From Demequina pelophila (GTDB taxonomy: Bacteria > Actinomycetota > Actinomycetes > Actinomycetales > Demequinaceae), in the NCBI RefSeq assembly GCF_000971175.1, contig NZ_BBLY01000001.1, positions 855,709 through 919,708 of the forward strand: a stretch of 64,000 nucleotides of DNA, given 5' to 3'. The notes under the pieces were generated by a model, which was given only the letters and a program-made list of their open reading frames with translations, was not told the origin of the DNA and made no database searches. Shown here piece by piece: positions 8,106-18,460 of this stretch. Position 1 is the first letter of the stretch, and every line of letters starts with the position of its first letter. The position numbers and the translations under genes were made by a program.

Positions 8106-8330
8106 CTGCCTCGTCTGAGCCGGCTACTGCCCCTGCTCGCGACGCTCACCGCGCTCGCGCCGCTGTCGATCGACATCTACACGCCGTCGCTACCTGGTAC
8201 GCAGGAGGAGCTCGGGGGCGCCGACTGGCTCGCCCAGCCGTCCATCACCACGTTCCTGCTGGGGATCGGCGTCGGGCACCTGCTGCGGGGACCGTTGAGC
8301 GACCGGCACGGACGCCGCCCGTTCCGGTCG
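8106..8330 (+). pseudogene. remnant of a Bcr/CflA-type MFS drug transporter
   Basis: One frame encodes about 70 residues matching the N-terminus of Bcr/CflA transporters: a first helix ending in LAPLSIDIYTPSLP, a second hydrophobic segment TTFLLGIGVGHLL, and the loop motif GPLSDRHGRRPF. There is no credible start codon or ribosome-binding site, and similarity stops after RRPF, where the rest of the ~400-residue protein should continue. This is a 5' fragment of a lost gene beside two unknown genes and tRNA-Val. Confidence 0.75.
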
Positions 8331-8340
8331 AAACCGCCGC

Positions 8341-8544
8341 TCAATTCCCCGAACGCTTGTTCGCGCGGGCGCCGGCGGGCGAGGCGTGCCGAGCGTTGTA
8401 CCTCTCGGCCGAGGTCTGTTGGCGCGAGAGTTCGACGATCCACGGATCGGGATCAATGCCCAGCTTTCGCGCATTGCTGATGTTGAGTCGCGCGGCCTTG
8501 ATACGCACATCCATCCGCCGCACGGCCTCAGTCCGCTCCTCCAC
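8341..8544 (-). CDS. small hypothetical protein
   Basis: About 67 aa, helical and basic with a run of Arg/Lys/Glu (residues 1-30), no membrane segment. GTG at 8544 or TTG at 8547 is preceded by AGGGGG. It follows the unknown membrane protein on the same strand (33-bp gap). Short basic proteins of this kind accompany such membrane proteins in actinobacterial accessory DNA; I cannot give a function. Its existence rests on codon pattern and position, so it is moderately uncertain. Confidence 0.45.
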   Translation of the reverse strand: MEERTEAVRRMDVRIKAARLNISNARKLGIDPDPWIVELSRQQTSAERYNARHASPAGARANKRSGN

Positions 8545-8577
8545 CAAAGCCCCCTTTCACCACCGTCAGTATCGTGC

Positions 8578-8988
8578 TCAGCGGCGCGACGCGTCCACCG
8601 CTCCGGCACCGCTCAACGCGTCAAAGTAGAGCCGTTCGCGGGAACCGGTGCGGTTGTCGTCGCGTTCGAGGGCGGCGAGCAGGCCCACCGCGATCTCGAG
8701 CCGGTCGACGTCGCCACTGACGATGTACTCGCCGCACCGCTCGGCACGGCGCCACCATTCGGCACGTTGATCCGCCTCGGTTCGCTGCCGGAGCGTGCGC
8801 ACACCGCCATATGCGCCGCCCAACGCCGCGATCGCCACCGCTGTCGAGTTCAACGACGCGGCCGCCGCGAGTGGATCGACGTCCACGAGCGCGGCTACCG
8901 CTGCCAAGGCGAGCGACGCGCCGATGAAGGCGCCGCCCAACGCCGCAATCGCCACGACCATGGCCTTGCGGGGCAGGCTCCTCCGCAT
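8578..8988 (-). CDS. hypothetical membrane protein
   Basis: About 136 aa. Two Ala/Gly-rich transmembrane helices (about 8-30 and 40-63) are followed by a charged helix with an EWWRRAE motif and a soluble tail. I choose the ATG at 8988 because it puts the positive residues (MRRSLPRK) directly before helix 1; the longer frame to 9057 adds an unlikely basic leader. The EWWRRAE region is typical of proteins scattered in actinobacterial accessory regions, but no function is known. It sits between tRNA-Val and a transporter remnant. Confidence 0.55.
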   Translation of the reverse strand: MRRSLPRKAMVVAIAALGGAFIGASLALAAVAALVDVDPLAAAASLNSTAVAIAALGGAYGGVRTLRQRTEADQRAEWWRRAERCGEYIVSGDVDRLEIAVGLLAALERDDNRTGSRERLYFDALSGAGAVDASRR

Positions 8989-9248
8989 GCAATGCCTCCG
9001 ACCGCCCGCCGCCCGCATTCGTCGATGTGCCACGCGGCCGACGCTACGTGGCGGCACACGTCACCATCGAGTTGTCCACAATCGTGGGGGCGGCCGGGAT
9101 GCACAGCGCGCCACAGGCGCTCAAGCGGCCCTGTACACGCAACATCGCGCCGGACTCCACGCCGCCGTCCCCGAATGGGTAGCTGGTTGTCGATTCTGCG
9201 GGATCCGTGCGCGCCACAGGTAGAACATGGTCGCCAACGCGCCGGGAG

Positions 9249-9322
9249 TGGGCCCTACCGGACTCGAACCGATGACACCTGCGGTGTAAACGCAGTGCTC
9301 TAACCAACTGAGCTAAGGGCCC
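9249..9322 (-). tRNA. tRNA-Val (anticodon TAC)
   Basis: Folds as a full cloverleaf on the minus strand: a 7-bp acceptor stem (GGGCCCT with AGGGCCC), D-arm, anticodon stem CTGCG/CGCAG with loop TTTACAC, and T-loop GGTTCGAGTCC. The anticodon TAC reads valine codons. No CCA is encoded. Its 3' end faces the decayed region at 8.0-9.2 kb, as expected for a tRNA used as an integration site. Confidence 0.96.
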
Positions 9323-9341
9323 GGGCGACCATTGTGCCAGG

Positions 9342-9421
9342 CGGCGCGGGTTCTCCGCCGCGCGGATTCTCAGCGGCGCGGGTTCTCAGCGGCACAGAGT
9401 CACAGCGACACGGGTTCGCAG
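9342..9421. repeat. five-copy 16-bp tandem repeat beyond the DUF3307 gene
   Basis: Five adjoining 16-base units starting at 9342, 9358, 9374, 9390 and 9406; the middle unit is CGGCGCGGGTTCTCAG and the others differ at 2-6 positions. It lies 38 bp past the stop of the minus-strand DUF3307 gene and before tRNA-Val. On the minus strand most units contain TGA. Unit length matches the repeat at 5403-5482, though the sequences differ. Confidence 0.75.
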
Positions 9422-9458
9422 CGGCGCCGGCGCTTCGGGCGCCCGAGAAGGCGGCAAC

Positions 9459-10172
9459 TCAGCCGCGAAGCACCGCGAGCGCCGCGGCCGCGAGCCCCGC
9501 GAGCGCCCAGCTGACCAGGCTGCCCACCAGGAACTCCTCCGCGGCCGCGCCGCGACGGCGGTCACCGGAGATCTCCGGGAAGCGCCCGATGCCCTTGGCC
9601 GCCATGAGGCCCACGATCACCGCCTGCGCACCCACGAGCGCGAGCGCGGCGATGAGCCAGCGCTCGAGCGGCCCGATGAACCGGCCGCCCTTGAGATGGG
9701 TGACCGGGGTCGATGCCTCGGCGGGGTCGTCCTGCACCGCGCCGGCTCCCACCACGCCGGCTCCCGCCGCACCGGCTTCCACCTCACCGCCGGCCACCGC
9801 CCCGGCCCTCACGAGCACGTCGCGGCAGACGTCGTTGGCGGCATGCGTGAGCAGCACGGCAAGAGCCGCCCCGGCGACCACGAGCGGGGCCTGACCCCGA
9901 GCATCGTCCACCAGGAGCAGCGCGCCCGTCGCGACGACGAGCACCACGGCGGCCACGTCCGCGCCGAATGCCCGGCGCACCAGGATCCATGCGGCGGTCA
10001 CGCAGGCGGCCACGCCGGCCCAGAACCACGCCACGTCGCCGAGCGCCACCGCCGCGACGAGGACGGCCGCGACCCACCCGCCGACCGCGAGCCCCGCACG
10101 GATCGACGTCCCGAGCCGCCACGTCACCAGGTCCGCGCCGGCGACCAGCGCGAGCAGCACCGCGGCGGTCAT
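9459..10172 (-). CDS. DUF3307 membrane protein
   Basis: 237 aa with about six transmembrane helices. The C-terminal third carries the family pattern: GRFIGPLERWLI, then AAKGIGRFPEI and a final helix after AEEFLVGSLVSW. A flexible Gly/Ala/Glu-rich segment (about 125-160) separates the two helical halves. The ATG at 10172 overlaps the stop of satD (ATGA), which fixes the start and shows translational coupling. DUF3307 proteins regularly accompany SatD proteins; their joint role is unknown. Confidence 0.8.
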   Translation of the reverse strand: MTAAVLLALVAGADLVTWRLGTSIRAGLAVGGWVAAVLVAAVALGDVAWFWAGVAACVTAAWILVRRAFGADVAAVVLVVATGALLLVDDARGQAPLVVAGAALAVLLTHAANDVCRDVLVRAGAVAGGEVEAGAAGAGVVGAGAVQDDPAEASTPVTHLKGGRFIGPLERWLIAALALVGAQAVIVGLMAAKGIGRFPEISGDRRRGAAAEEFLVGSLVSWALAGLAAAALAVLRG

Positions 10173-10810
10173 GCGGAATCCTCCGAACGCAGCACACCGG
10201 CCACCTGCTCCAGCGCCGCTCTCAGCGCGGCAGCCCCGGACCGGTGCGCGGCCTGCGACACGGCGCCCTGCGTGATCGACTCGTCGGCGGCGAGCTCCTG
10301 CTGGGACACGCCGCGCAGCAGCCCGGCAGCGATGCGGCGCTCGCGGGCCTTCATCCGCCCGACCACATGATCGCGGAGCAGCAGGAACGAGGAGGCCATG
10401 CCCGCATCGTCCCCCTCCCCTCCGACACACCACGACAGGACCGACCGCTCCCCCGCATCCTCGCGGCGATGCGCCTCCTGGATGGCCTCGCGGGCGCGCC
10501 ACCAGCCGGAGCCGTCCGAGATGTCGCCGTCGACCTCGACCACCTCGCCCAGGCCGATGCCGGAGCGGACCCGGATCTCCTCGGGCAGCAGCAGCGGCGC
10601 GAGGGTGGTGACGGCAAGCGCGTCGGCCAGCGAGGCGTAGACACCCTGGAACTCGTCGCCCACGGTGCCCGCGAGGGGGCGCGCCGGCGCATCGTCCAGG
10701 GTGGCCTCGGCGTCGGCGAAGGCGGCGAGGACCGCCCGCTGGGCGCCTGCACGGTCGGCGAGCGTGCGGGAGCCGACGATGTCGACGATGACGGCGGCGA
10801 CGTGCTCCAT
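10169..10810 (-). CDS. SatD-family protein
   Basis: 213 aa. The N-terminal ~125 residues look like a degenerate nucleotidyl-cyclase-type fold (AAVIVDIVGSRTLADR, then GDEFQGVYASLADAL and the segment RSGIGLGEV). The last 60 residues resemble a helix-turn-helix (QQELAADESITQGAVSQA), so the protein may bind DNA and control itself through the inverted repeat just upstream (10825-10847). Named after the Streptococcus satCDE genes; the molecular function is not established. Overlaps the DUF3307 gene by 4 bp. Confidence 0.8.
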   Translation of the reverse strand: MEHVAAVIVDIVGSRTLADRAGAQRAVLAAFADAEATLDDAPARPLAGTVGDEFQGVYASLADALAVTTLAPLLLPEEIRVRSGIGLGEVVEVDGDISDGSGWWRAREAIQEAHRREDAGERSVLSWCVGGEGDDAGMASSFLLLRDHVVGRMKARERRIAAGLLRGVSQQELAADESITQGAVSQAAHRSGAAALRAALEQVAGVLRSEDSA

Positions 10811-10824
10811 GCCGCCACAATAAC

Positions 10825-10847
10825 GCTTATACCGTCAAGATATAAGC
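10825..10847. promoter_or_regulatory. perfect inverted repeat upstream of satD
   Basis: GCTTATA (10825-10831) and TATAAGC (10841-10847) form a perfect 7-base dyad with a 9-base spacer containing CGTCAA. It starts 15 bases upstream of the satD ATG in an AT-rich island within very GC-rich DNA. Place and shape suit an operator, plausibly read by the helix-turn-helix of SatD itself; that link is inference. Confidence 0.6.
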
Positions 10848-10991
10848 ATTTTTGCGGACGATGTGGGGGCGGACGATGTGGGGCGGAGAGTGTGGAGACG
10901 AGAGAGGTGGGGGGCGGACGATGCGACGGGACCTTCGTGGGTCCGGGCACCGGCCCCGGGACCGCCGAACGGCCCCGCCCCGGCCCTCGCC

Positions 10992-11456
10992 TCAGCCCAG
11001 CAGGTGCTGGACGGCGGTCCGGTAGTCGTCGAGGTCGCGCGCCTCGCCCTCGGGGTTGATGATCGCCCAGCGCACCACGCCCTCGGCGTCGATGAGGACC
11101 GAGCCCCGCGAGGCGAGCCCCTTGCGCGGGTTGAACACGCCGTACGCGCGGGCGGCCTCGCCGTGCGGCCAGAAGTCGGACAGCAGGTCCGCCTTGTAGC
11201 CGTGCGTGTCGGCCCACGCCTTGAGCGTGTACACCGAGTCGCAGCTGATCACCACGATGCGCAGGTCGTCGCGGCCCTGCAGGTCCGCGGCATCGCGCAG
11301 GTCGATCAGCTCGTTGGTGCACGTGTCGGAGAACGCGAACGGCACGAAGACCAGCAGCACGGCCGTGCCGCGGAGGTCCTCGAGCGCGACGGCTCGTCCA
11401 TGGGTGTCGGTCAAAGAGAACGCGGGGGCCGGGCGGCCCACCATGCGATGCGTCAC
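10992..11456 (-). CDS. ahpE: 1-Cys peroxiredoxin, AhpE type
   Basis: 154 aa, the typical AhpE length. The peroxidatic cysteine lies in PFAFSDTCTNEL (about C46), with the Pro, Ser/Thr and later Arg needed to activate peroxide; no clear resolving cysteine is seen. It reduces hydroperoxides in the cytosol, reloaded by mycothiol/mycoredoxin in relatives. The GTG start overlaps the stop of the DUF3052 gene (GTGA). The ahpE-DUF3052 pair next to aceE is also the M. tuberculosis order (Rv2238c-Rv2239c-Rv2241). Confidence 0.88.
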   Translation of the reverse strand: MTHRMVGRPAPAFSLTDTHGRAVALEDLRGTAVLLVFVPFAFSDTCTNELIDLRDAADLQGRDDLRIVVISCDSVYTLKAWADTHGYKADLLSDFWPHGEAARAYGVFNPRKGLASRGSVLIDAEGVVRWAIINPEGEARDLDDYRTAVQHLLG

Positions 11457-11881
11457 TTGGAGCGGCCCTTCTCGACCAGATGGGTGGCGGACCACGAGCC
11501 GCCGACCACGAACGTGGACGTGGCGTGGAGCCCCGCGAGCGACGCGGACTCCTGGATGTCTCGGGGCAGCACGTGTCCGGCCGTGCCGGCCTTGGGGGTG
11601 CACAGCCACACGGGCGCGCCGTCGTCGAGCAGCGTCTGAGCGTCGACCAGCAGGTCGGTCAGGTCGTCGTCGCCGTCGCGGAACCAGACGATCACCGCGT
11701 CGGTGACGTCGCCGTAGTCCTCGTCGACAAGGTCCTCGCCGGTCGCCGCCTCGACCGCGGCGCGGAAGTCCGCGTCCGTGTCGTCGTCGTAGCCGTACTC
11801 CTGGATGATGTGCCCGGATTGGAGTCCGAGCCGCGCGACAACCCCCTCCATAGCGGTCTTCGCGTCCTCCTGCGTCGCCAC
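11453..11881 (-). CDS. DUF3052 family protein
   Basis: 142 aa soluble acidic protein. The pattern RLGLQSGHIIQEYGYDDDTD near the N-terminus, an acidic DVTDAVIVWFRDGDDDLTD segment and a C-terminal strand with GGSWSATHLV are typical of this actinobacterial family (Rv2239c-like). Function unknown. I use GTG at 11881 with AAAGGGG upstream. Co-translated with ahpE, so a link to peroxide defence or to the neighbouring aceE is plausible but unproven. Confidence 0.85.
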   Translation of the reverse strand: MATQEDAKTAMEGVVARLGLQSGHIIQEYGYDDDTDADFRAAVEAATGEDLVDEDYGDVTDAVIVWFRDGDDDLTDLLVDAQTLLDDGAPVWLCTPKAGTAGHVLPRDIQESASLAGLHATSTFVVGGSWSATHLVEKGRSK

Positions 11882-12162
11882 GGCGGCGGCACCCCTTTCG
11901 TCGCTGAAGGCGCACCATTGAGCGCCTGGCGACAACAGTAGGGCCACGGCCCGCCGGGGTGCAATGCGCCGCCCTGCGCGGGGTCGAATCGGACACCCGG
12001 GCGGGGTGAGAAGAGTCACGCCGACGGGGCCGGATGCGCCGCCCGGAGGCTGGCGTGACATTCCCCCAAGTTGTGGCAAGAATGTGTCCGAAGGCGGCTT
12101 CGACCAGGCCGCGGATCCCCATTCACGCGCGCTACCCGCGCGCACCTTCAGGAAGGTCACCA

Positions 12163-14877
<2,715 letters not shown>

Positions 14878-14895
14878 CGGGTCCGGCGCTCCACG

Positions 14896-14939
14896 CGCGA
14901 GAAGGGGGATCGGCCCGCGGGCCGATCCCCCTTCTCGCG
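14896..14939. terminator. 44-bp perfect palindrome, bidirectional terminator
   Basis: Two 22-base arms meet at 14917/14918 with no mismatch. It lies 18 bp after the aceE stop and 7 bp before the 3' end of the convergent membrane-protein gene, the place expected for a terminator serving both strands. No T-run follows it, as is common in high-GC actinobacteria. Confidence 0.85.
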
Positions 14940-14946
14940 TCTCAGG

Positions 14947-16140
14947 TCACGCGCGCGGCGCGTCCTCCTCGGTGGACGATGCATCGGTCGCCTCGGGCTC
15001 GTCTGTTGCCTCGGCATCGTCGGTGGACGATGCGTCGGTTGCCTCGGGCTCGTCGGTTGCCTCGGCATCGTCGGTGGACGATGCGTCGGCTGCCTCGGTC
15101 TCCGGGGCCGCCTCGGCCTCGTCGGCGACCTCGACCTCGGCCTCGTCATCCGCCGCGCCCTCCTCGCGCACGGTGCGCACGTCGACCTCGCGGGTGTCGT
15201 CGTCCAGGTCTCCCGACGCGGGCTCGACGACCGCATCGGCCGGCGGAACCGTCGCATCGTCCCAGGACGTGGTGGACGAGGCCTCGACGTCCGCGGCGAC
15301 GTGGCCGCGCGTGACGCCGGCCGCGACCGCGGCGGTGGAGATGGTGCCGGTGTGGAAGCGCGAGGCCTCCTCGGCGGCGCGACGCGCCTTGACGAACGAC
15401 GAGCGGACGGCGAACGCGCCCCACGCGGTGAGCAGGAGCAGGACGCCGAGCGCGATCCACAGGCCGATCAGCGTGTTAGTGGCCCAGGGCGACTCCGGCA
15501 TGAGCACGGCGTAGCCCTCGAACGCGCACGCGCCCTCGTCGCCGGTGACCGAGCCGAACAGGTGGTAGACGCCCGAGACCTCGAGCGACGTGCGGTCCTC
15601 GATCCACGTGAGAGCTCCCGCGACGTCGAGCGAGCCGGACAGCGCCTCGACGGGCTCCGCGCCCGTGACGGTGACCGTGCGGACCGGCACGTCGAAGCCC
15701 GCGAGGGTGAGCCCGGCCTGGCGCTCGGTCACGGCGATCGGGGTGGCGGCGGTGGCGCTCCACTGGACCGCCTCGTCCGCCGTGACGGTGAAGCGCGACA
15801 CGATCGACGTGTCCGCAGGCGTGGCGACCAGGCCGCCGGCGGTGGCCTGGAGGGTGCAGCCCTCGGAGACGGCACCGGTGCGGAACGTCTCCGGGATGCC
15901 CGTGAGGCCCACGCCGGTCAGGATGCCGGCGATCACGGCGACCGTGACGAAGCGCGCGCGGGCCGCGGACACCGAGCGGGTCAGCAGGCCGGCGGTCGCG
16001 AGGATGGTCGCGGCGAGGATGAGGAACACGGGGAGGCGGTCGGGCGGGACCATGCCTCCCTGCCACAGCAGGCCGAGCACCACGATCCCGAGGAGGAGTC
16101 CGAGCAGGGCTCCGGTGATCGGACGGGGTCGGGGTGTCAT
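14947..16140 (-). CDS. membrane protein with extracellular-type domain and acidic repeat tail
   Basis: 397 aa; family not recognised. Three helices at the N-terminus (about 8-28, 36-55, 64-84) are followed by a soluble domain of ~135 residues with two cysteines far apart (near 95 and 205) that could pair outside the cell. A fourth helix lies at about 222-245, then a basic stretch and a ~115-residue tail dominated by Asp, Glu, Ala, Ser and Thr. The tail ends in a 17-residue tandem repeat. GAGGAG before ATG at 16140 sets the start. The layout resembles actinobacterial sensor or stress membrane proteins, but I assign no function. Confidence 0.75.
   Translation of the reverse strand: MTPRPRPITGALLGLLLGIVVLGLLWQGGMVPPDRLPVFLILAATILATAGLLTRSVSAARARFVTVAVIAGILTGVGLTGIPETFRTGAVSEGCTLQATAGGLVATPADTSIVSRFTVTADEAVQWSATAATPIAVTERQAGLTLAGFDVPVRTVTVTGAEPVEALSGSLDVAGALTWIEDRTSLEVSGVYHLFGSVTGDEGACAFEGYAVLMPESPWATNTLIGLWIALGVLLLLTAWGAFAVRSSFVKARRAAEEASRFHTGTISTAAVAAGVTRGHVAADVEASSTTSWDDATVPPADAVVEPASGDLDDDTREVDVRTVREEGAADDEAEVEVADEAEAAPETEAADASSTDDAEATDEPEATDASSTDDAEATDEPEATDASSTEEDAPRA
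14969..15095 (-). repeat. 51-bp coding tandem repeat (about 2.5 copies)
   Basis: Copies at 14969-15019, 15020-15070 and a partial one from 15071. Each encodes 17 residues of the pattern DASSTDDAEATDEPEAT in the acidic tail of the gene at 14947-16140. The copies are nearly identical at the DNA level, so duplication is recent or kept uniform. Every copy contains GGACGATGC. Confidence 0.85.
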
Positions 16141-16297
16141 GGCGTCTCCTCGCAACAGGGAAGGGTGGGACAGGGTGATGCACGTCACGCTATCCCGGCC
16201 GTCCCGACAAATGCGGCAGGTCGCGCCACGCCTCGCGAGCGTGTCGCGGGACCGGAGGCTTGTCCGGTTCCCACAAACGCCCATTACCCTGAGGCCC

Positions 16298-17467
16298 ATG
16301 GTCACCCCCGAGATGCGGGTCGAGACCCTGCGCCGCCTGCGCGGCGGCACGGGCCGGCTCGCCACCGCGGCGCTGAAGTCGCTCGACGCCGAGTTCCCCT
16401 GGTTCCGCCAGCTGCCCGCGCAGGAGCGCTCCTGGGTCGGGTCGGTCGCGCAGGCCGGCATCACGTCCTTCGTCGCGTGGTTCTCGGACCCGCACGCCCA
16501 CCACCGCGGCGCCCTCGAGGTGTTCGCGGCCGCCCCGCCCGAGCTCACCCGTGCGATCTCCCTCCAGCACACGCTCAGCATCGTCCGCACGGTTGTCACC
16601 GTGGTCGAGGACCACTCCGACGAGTTCGCCGCCCCCGGCTCGGAGGCCCACCTGCGCGAGGCGGTGCTGCGCTACTCCCGCGAGATCGCGTTCTCCGCGG
16701 CGGAGGTCTACGCGCGGGCCGCCGAATCCCGCGGCGCCTGGGACGCGCGGCTCGAGGCGCTCGTGGTGGACTCCCTGGTACGCGGCGAGGTGGGCGACGA
16801 TCTCCCCTCGCGCGCGGCGGCCCTGGGCTGGAAGCCCGGCCCCACGCTCGTCATGGTGGGCCGCACCGACGGTCCGCTGGGCGAGGTCCAGTCCGCGGAG
16901 CTGCGCCGCACCGTCCGCCGCGCCGCGCCGGGATCGCTCGTGGGCATCCATGGCGAGGATCTGGTCGTCATCGCCCGCTCGGATGCGGACCACGACCAGC
17001 TCGCGACGACGCTTCTGCCCTGCTTCGGCCCCGGTCCCGTGGTCACCGGGCCGCCGGCGGTCACGCTCGTCGAGGTCGCCCGCGCCACCCGCGCCGCCAT
17101 GGCCGGCGCCTCCGCGGCCCCCGCCTGGGCGCTCGCCCCCCGCCCCGTGAGCGCGGACGAGCTGCTGCCCGAGCGCGTCCTGGTGGGCGATGCGAGCGCC
17201 GCCGAGCGCCTGGTCGCCGTCGCCTACGACCCCATCGCGGCCGCGGGCGGCTCGCTCCAGGAGACCGTCGCGACGTTCCTCGACTCGGGGCGGTCGCTCG
17301 AACTGGCGGCCCGCACCATGTTCGTCCATGCCAACACGGTGCGCTACCGGCTCAAGAAGGTGGCGGAGATGACCGGGTGGGACGTGCTCAGCACCCGCGA
17401 CGCGCACGTGCTGCAGTTCGCCTTCGCGCTCGGTCGCCTGCGCGACGCCGACCACTCCCCTTTGTAG
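16298..17467 (+). CDS. fasR: PucR-type regulator of fatty-acid synthesis (FasR)
   Basis: 389 aa. A long ligand-sensing region is followed by the C-terminal PucR helix-turn-helix (ARTMFVHANTVRYRLKKVAE, about 340-360), which reads DNA. Its place directly before fabD-fabH-acpP-fabF matches S. coelicolor FasR (SCO2386) and M. tuberculosis Rv2242; the Streptomyces protein activates that operon. The target site probably lies in the 78 bp between its stop and fabD, but I cannot point to a sure box. ATG at 16298 is chosen by family length; the ribosome-binding site is weak. Confidence 0.87.
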   Translation: MVTPEMRVETLRRLRGGTGRLATAALKSLDAEFPWFRQLPAQERSWVGSVAQAGITSFVAWFSDPHAHHRGALEVFAAAPPELTRAISLQHTLSIVRTVVTVVEDHSDEFAAPGSEAHLREAVLRYSREIAFSAAEVYARAAESRGAWDARLEALVVDSLVRGEVGDDLPSRAAALGWKPGPTLVMVGRTDGPLGEVQSAELRRTVRRAAPGSLVGIHGEDLVVIARSDADHDQLATTLLPCFGPGPVVTGPPAVTLVEVARATRAAMAGASAAPAWALAPRPVSADELLPERVLVGDASAAERLVAVAYDPIAAAGGSLQETVATFLDSGRSLELAARTMFVHANTVRYRLKKVAEMTGWDVLSTRDAHVLQFAFALGRLRDADHSPL

Positions 17468-17545
17468 AGACCCCACAACAACACGGGCCGGACTCCGTAA
17501 GCACGCGCGGTCGCGGCCCCCGATCCGTGAGGCAGGCTTGAACCC

Positions 17546-18460
17546 ATGATCGCTCTCCTTTGTCCCGGCCAGGGTGCCCAGGCGCCCGGGATGCTCGAGC
17601 CCTGGCTCGAGATCCCGAGCGTCGCCGCGCGCCTCGCCGCGCTCTCCGAGGCCGCCGGCGTCGACGTGGTCGCGCACGGCACCGTCTCGGATGCCGACAC
17701 GATCCGCGACACCGCCGTGGCCCAGCCGCTCCTGGTCGCCACCGCGATCGCGACGGGCCGCGAGCTGCTCGGGGACACGGCGCCGGCGCTCGCCGCGGGC
17801 CACTCCGTGGGCGAGTTCGGCGCCGCCGCGCTCGCCGGCGTCGTCACCGACGCCGAGGCCATGCGCCTGGTCGCCGTCCGCGCGACCGCGATGGCCCGCG
17901 CCGCCGCTCAGGGAGGCCCCACCTCGATGGCAGCCGTCCTGGGCGGGCAGCCCGACGAGGTCGAGGCGGCGCTCGCGCGCCACGGCCTCACGGCCGCGAA
18001 TGTCAACGGCGGCGGCCAGGTGGTCGCCGCGGGTGCCAAGGACGCGATCGCCGCGCTCGTGGCCGAGCCCCCCACCCGCGCCCGCGTGATCGAGCTCCAG
18101 GTCGCCGGCGCGTTCCACACGGACGTCATGCTCCCCGCGGTCGCGGACCTCCACGCCGCCGCGGCCACCGCGGTCCCCGCGGACCCCGCGCACGTGCTCC
18201 TGTCGAACGCCGACGGCCGCGAGGTCGCGGACGGGGCCGATGCGCTGGCCCGGATGGTCAACCAGGTCGCCAACCCGGTGCGCTGGGACCTGTGCATGGA
18301 GCGCATGCTCGCGCTGGGCGTCACCGGCATCGTCGAGGTCGCGCCGGGCGGCGTCCTCACGGGCCTCGCCAAGCGCGCGATGAAGGGGATCCCGAGCGTC
18401 GCGCTCAAGACCCCGGCAGACCTGGACGCCGCCCGCGAGCTGATCGAGGCCCACGCATGA
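17546..18460 (+). CDS. fabD: malonyl-CoA:ACP transacylase
   Basis: 304 aa. It moves malonyl from CoA to ACP, supplying extender units for fatty-acid synthesis in the cytosol. Visible residues: the N-terminal PGQGAQ, the nucleophile S87 in GHSVG, and the catalytic H191 in AGAFHTDVM. Shorter cap regions than E. coli FabD are usual in actinobacteria. First gene of the fab operon; its stop overlaps the fabH start (ATGA). Confidence 0.96.
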   Translation: MIALLCPGQGAQAPGMLEPWLEIPSVAARLAALSEAAGVDVVAHGTVSDADTIRDTAVAQPLLVATAIATGRELLGDTAPALAAGHSVGEFGAAALAGVVTDAEAMRLVAVRATAMARAAAQGGPTSMAAVLGGQPDEVEAALARHGLTAANVNGGGQVVAAGAKDAIAALVAEPPTRARVIELQVAGAFHTDVMLPAVADLHAAAATAVPADPAHVLLSNADGREVADGADALARMVNQVANPVRWDLCMERMLALGVTGIVEVAPGGVLTGLAKRAMKGIPSVALKTPADLDAARELIEAHA

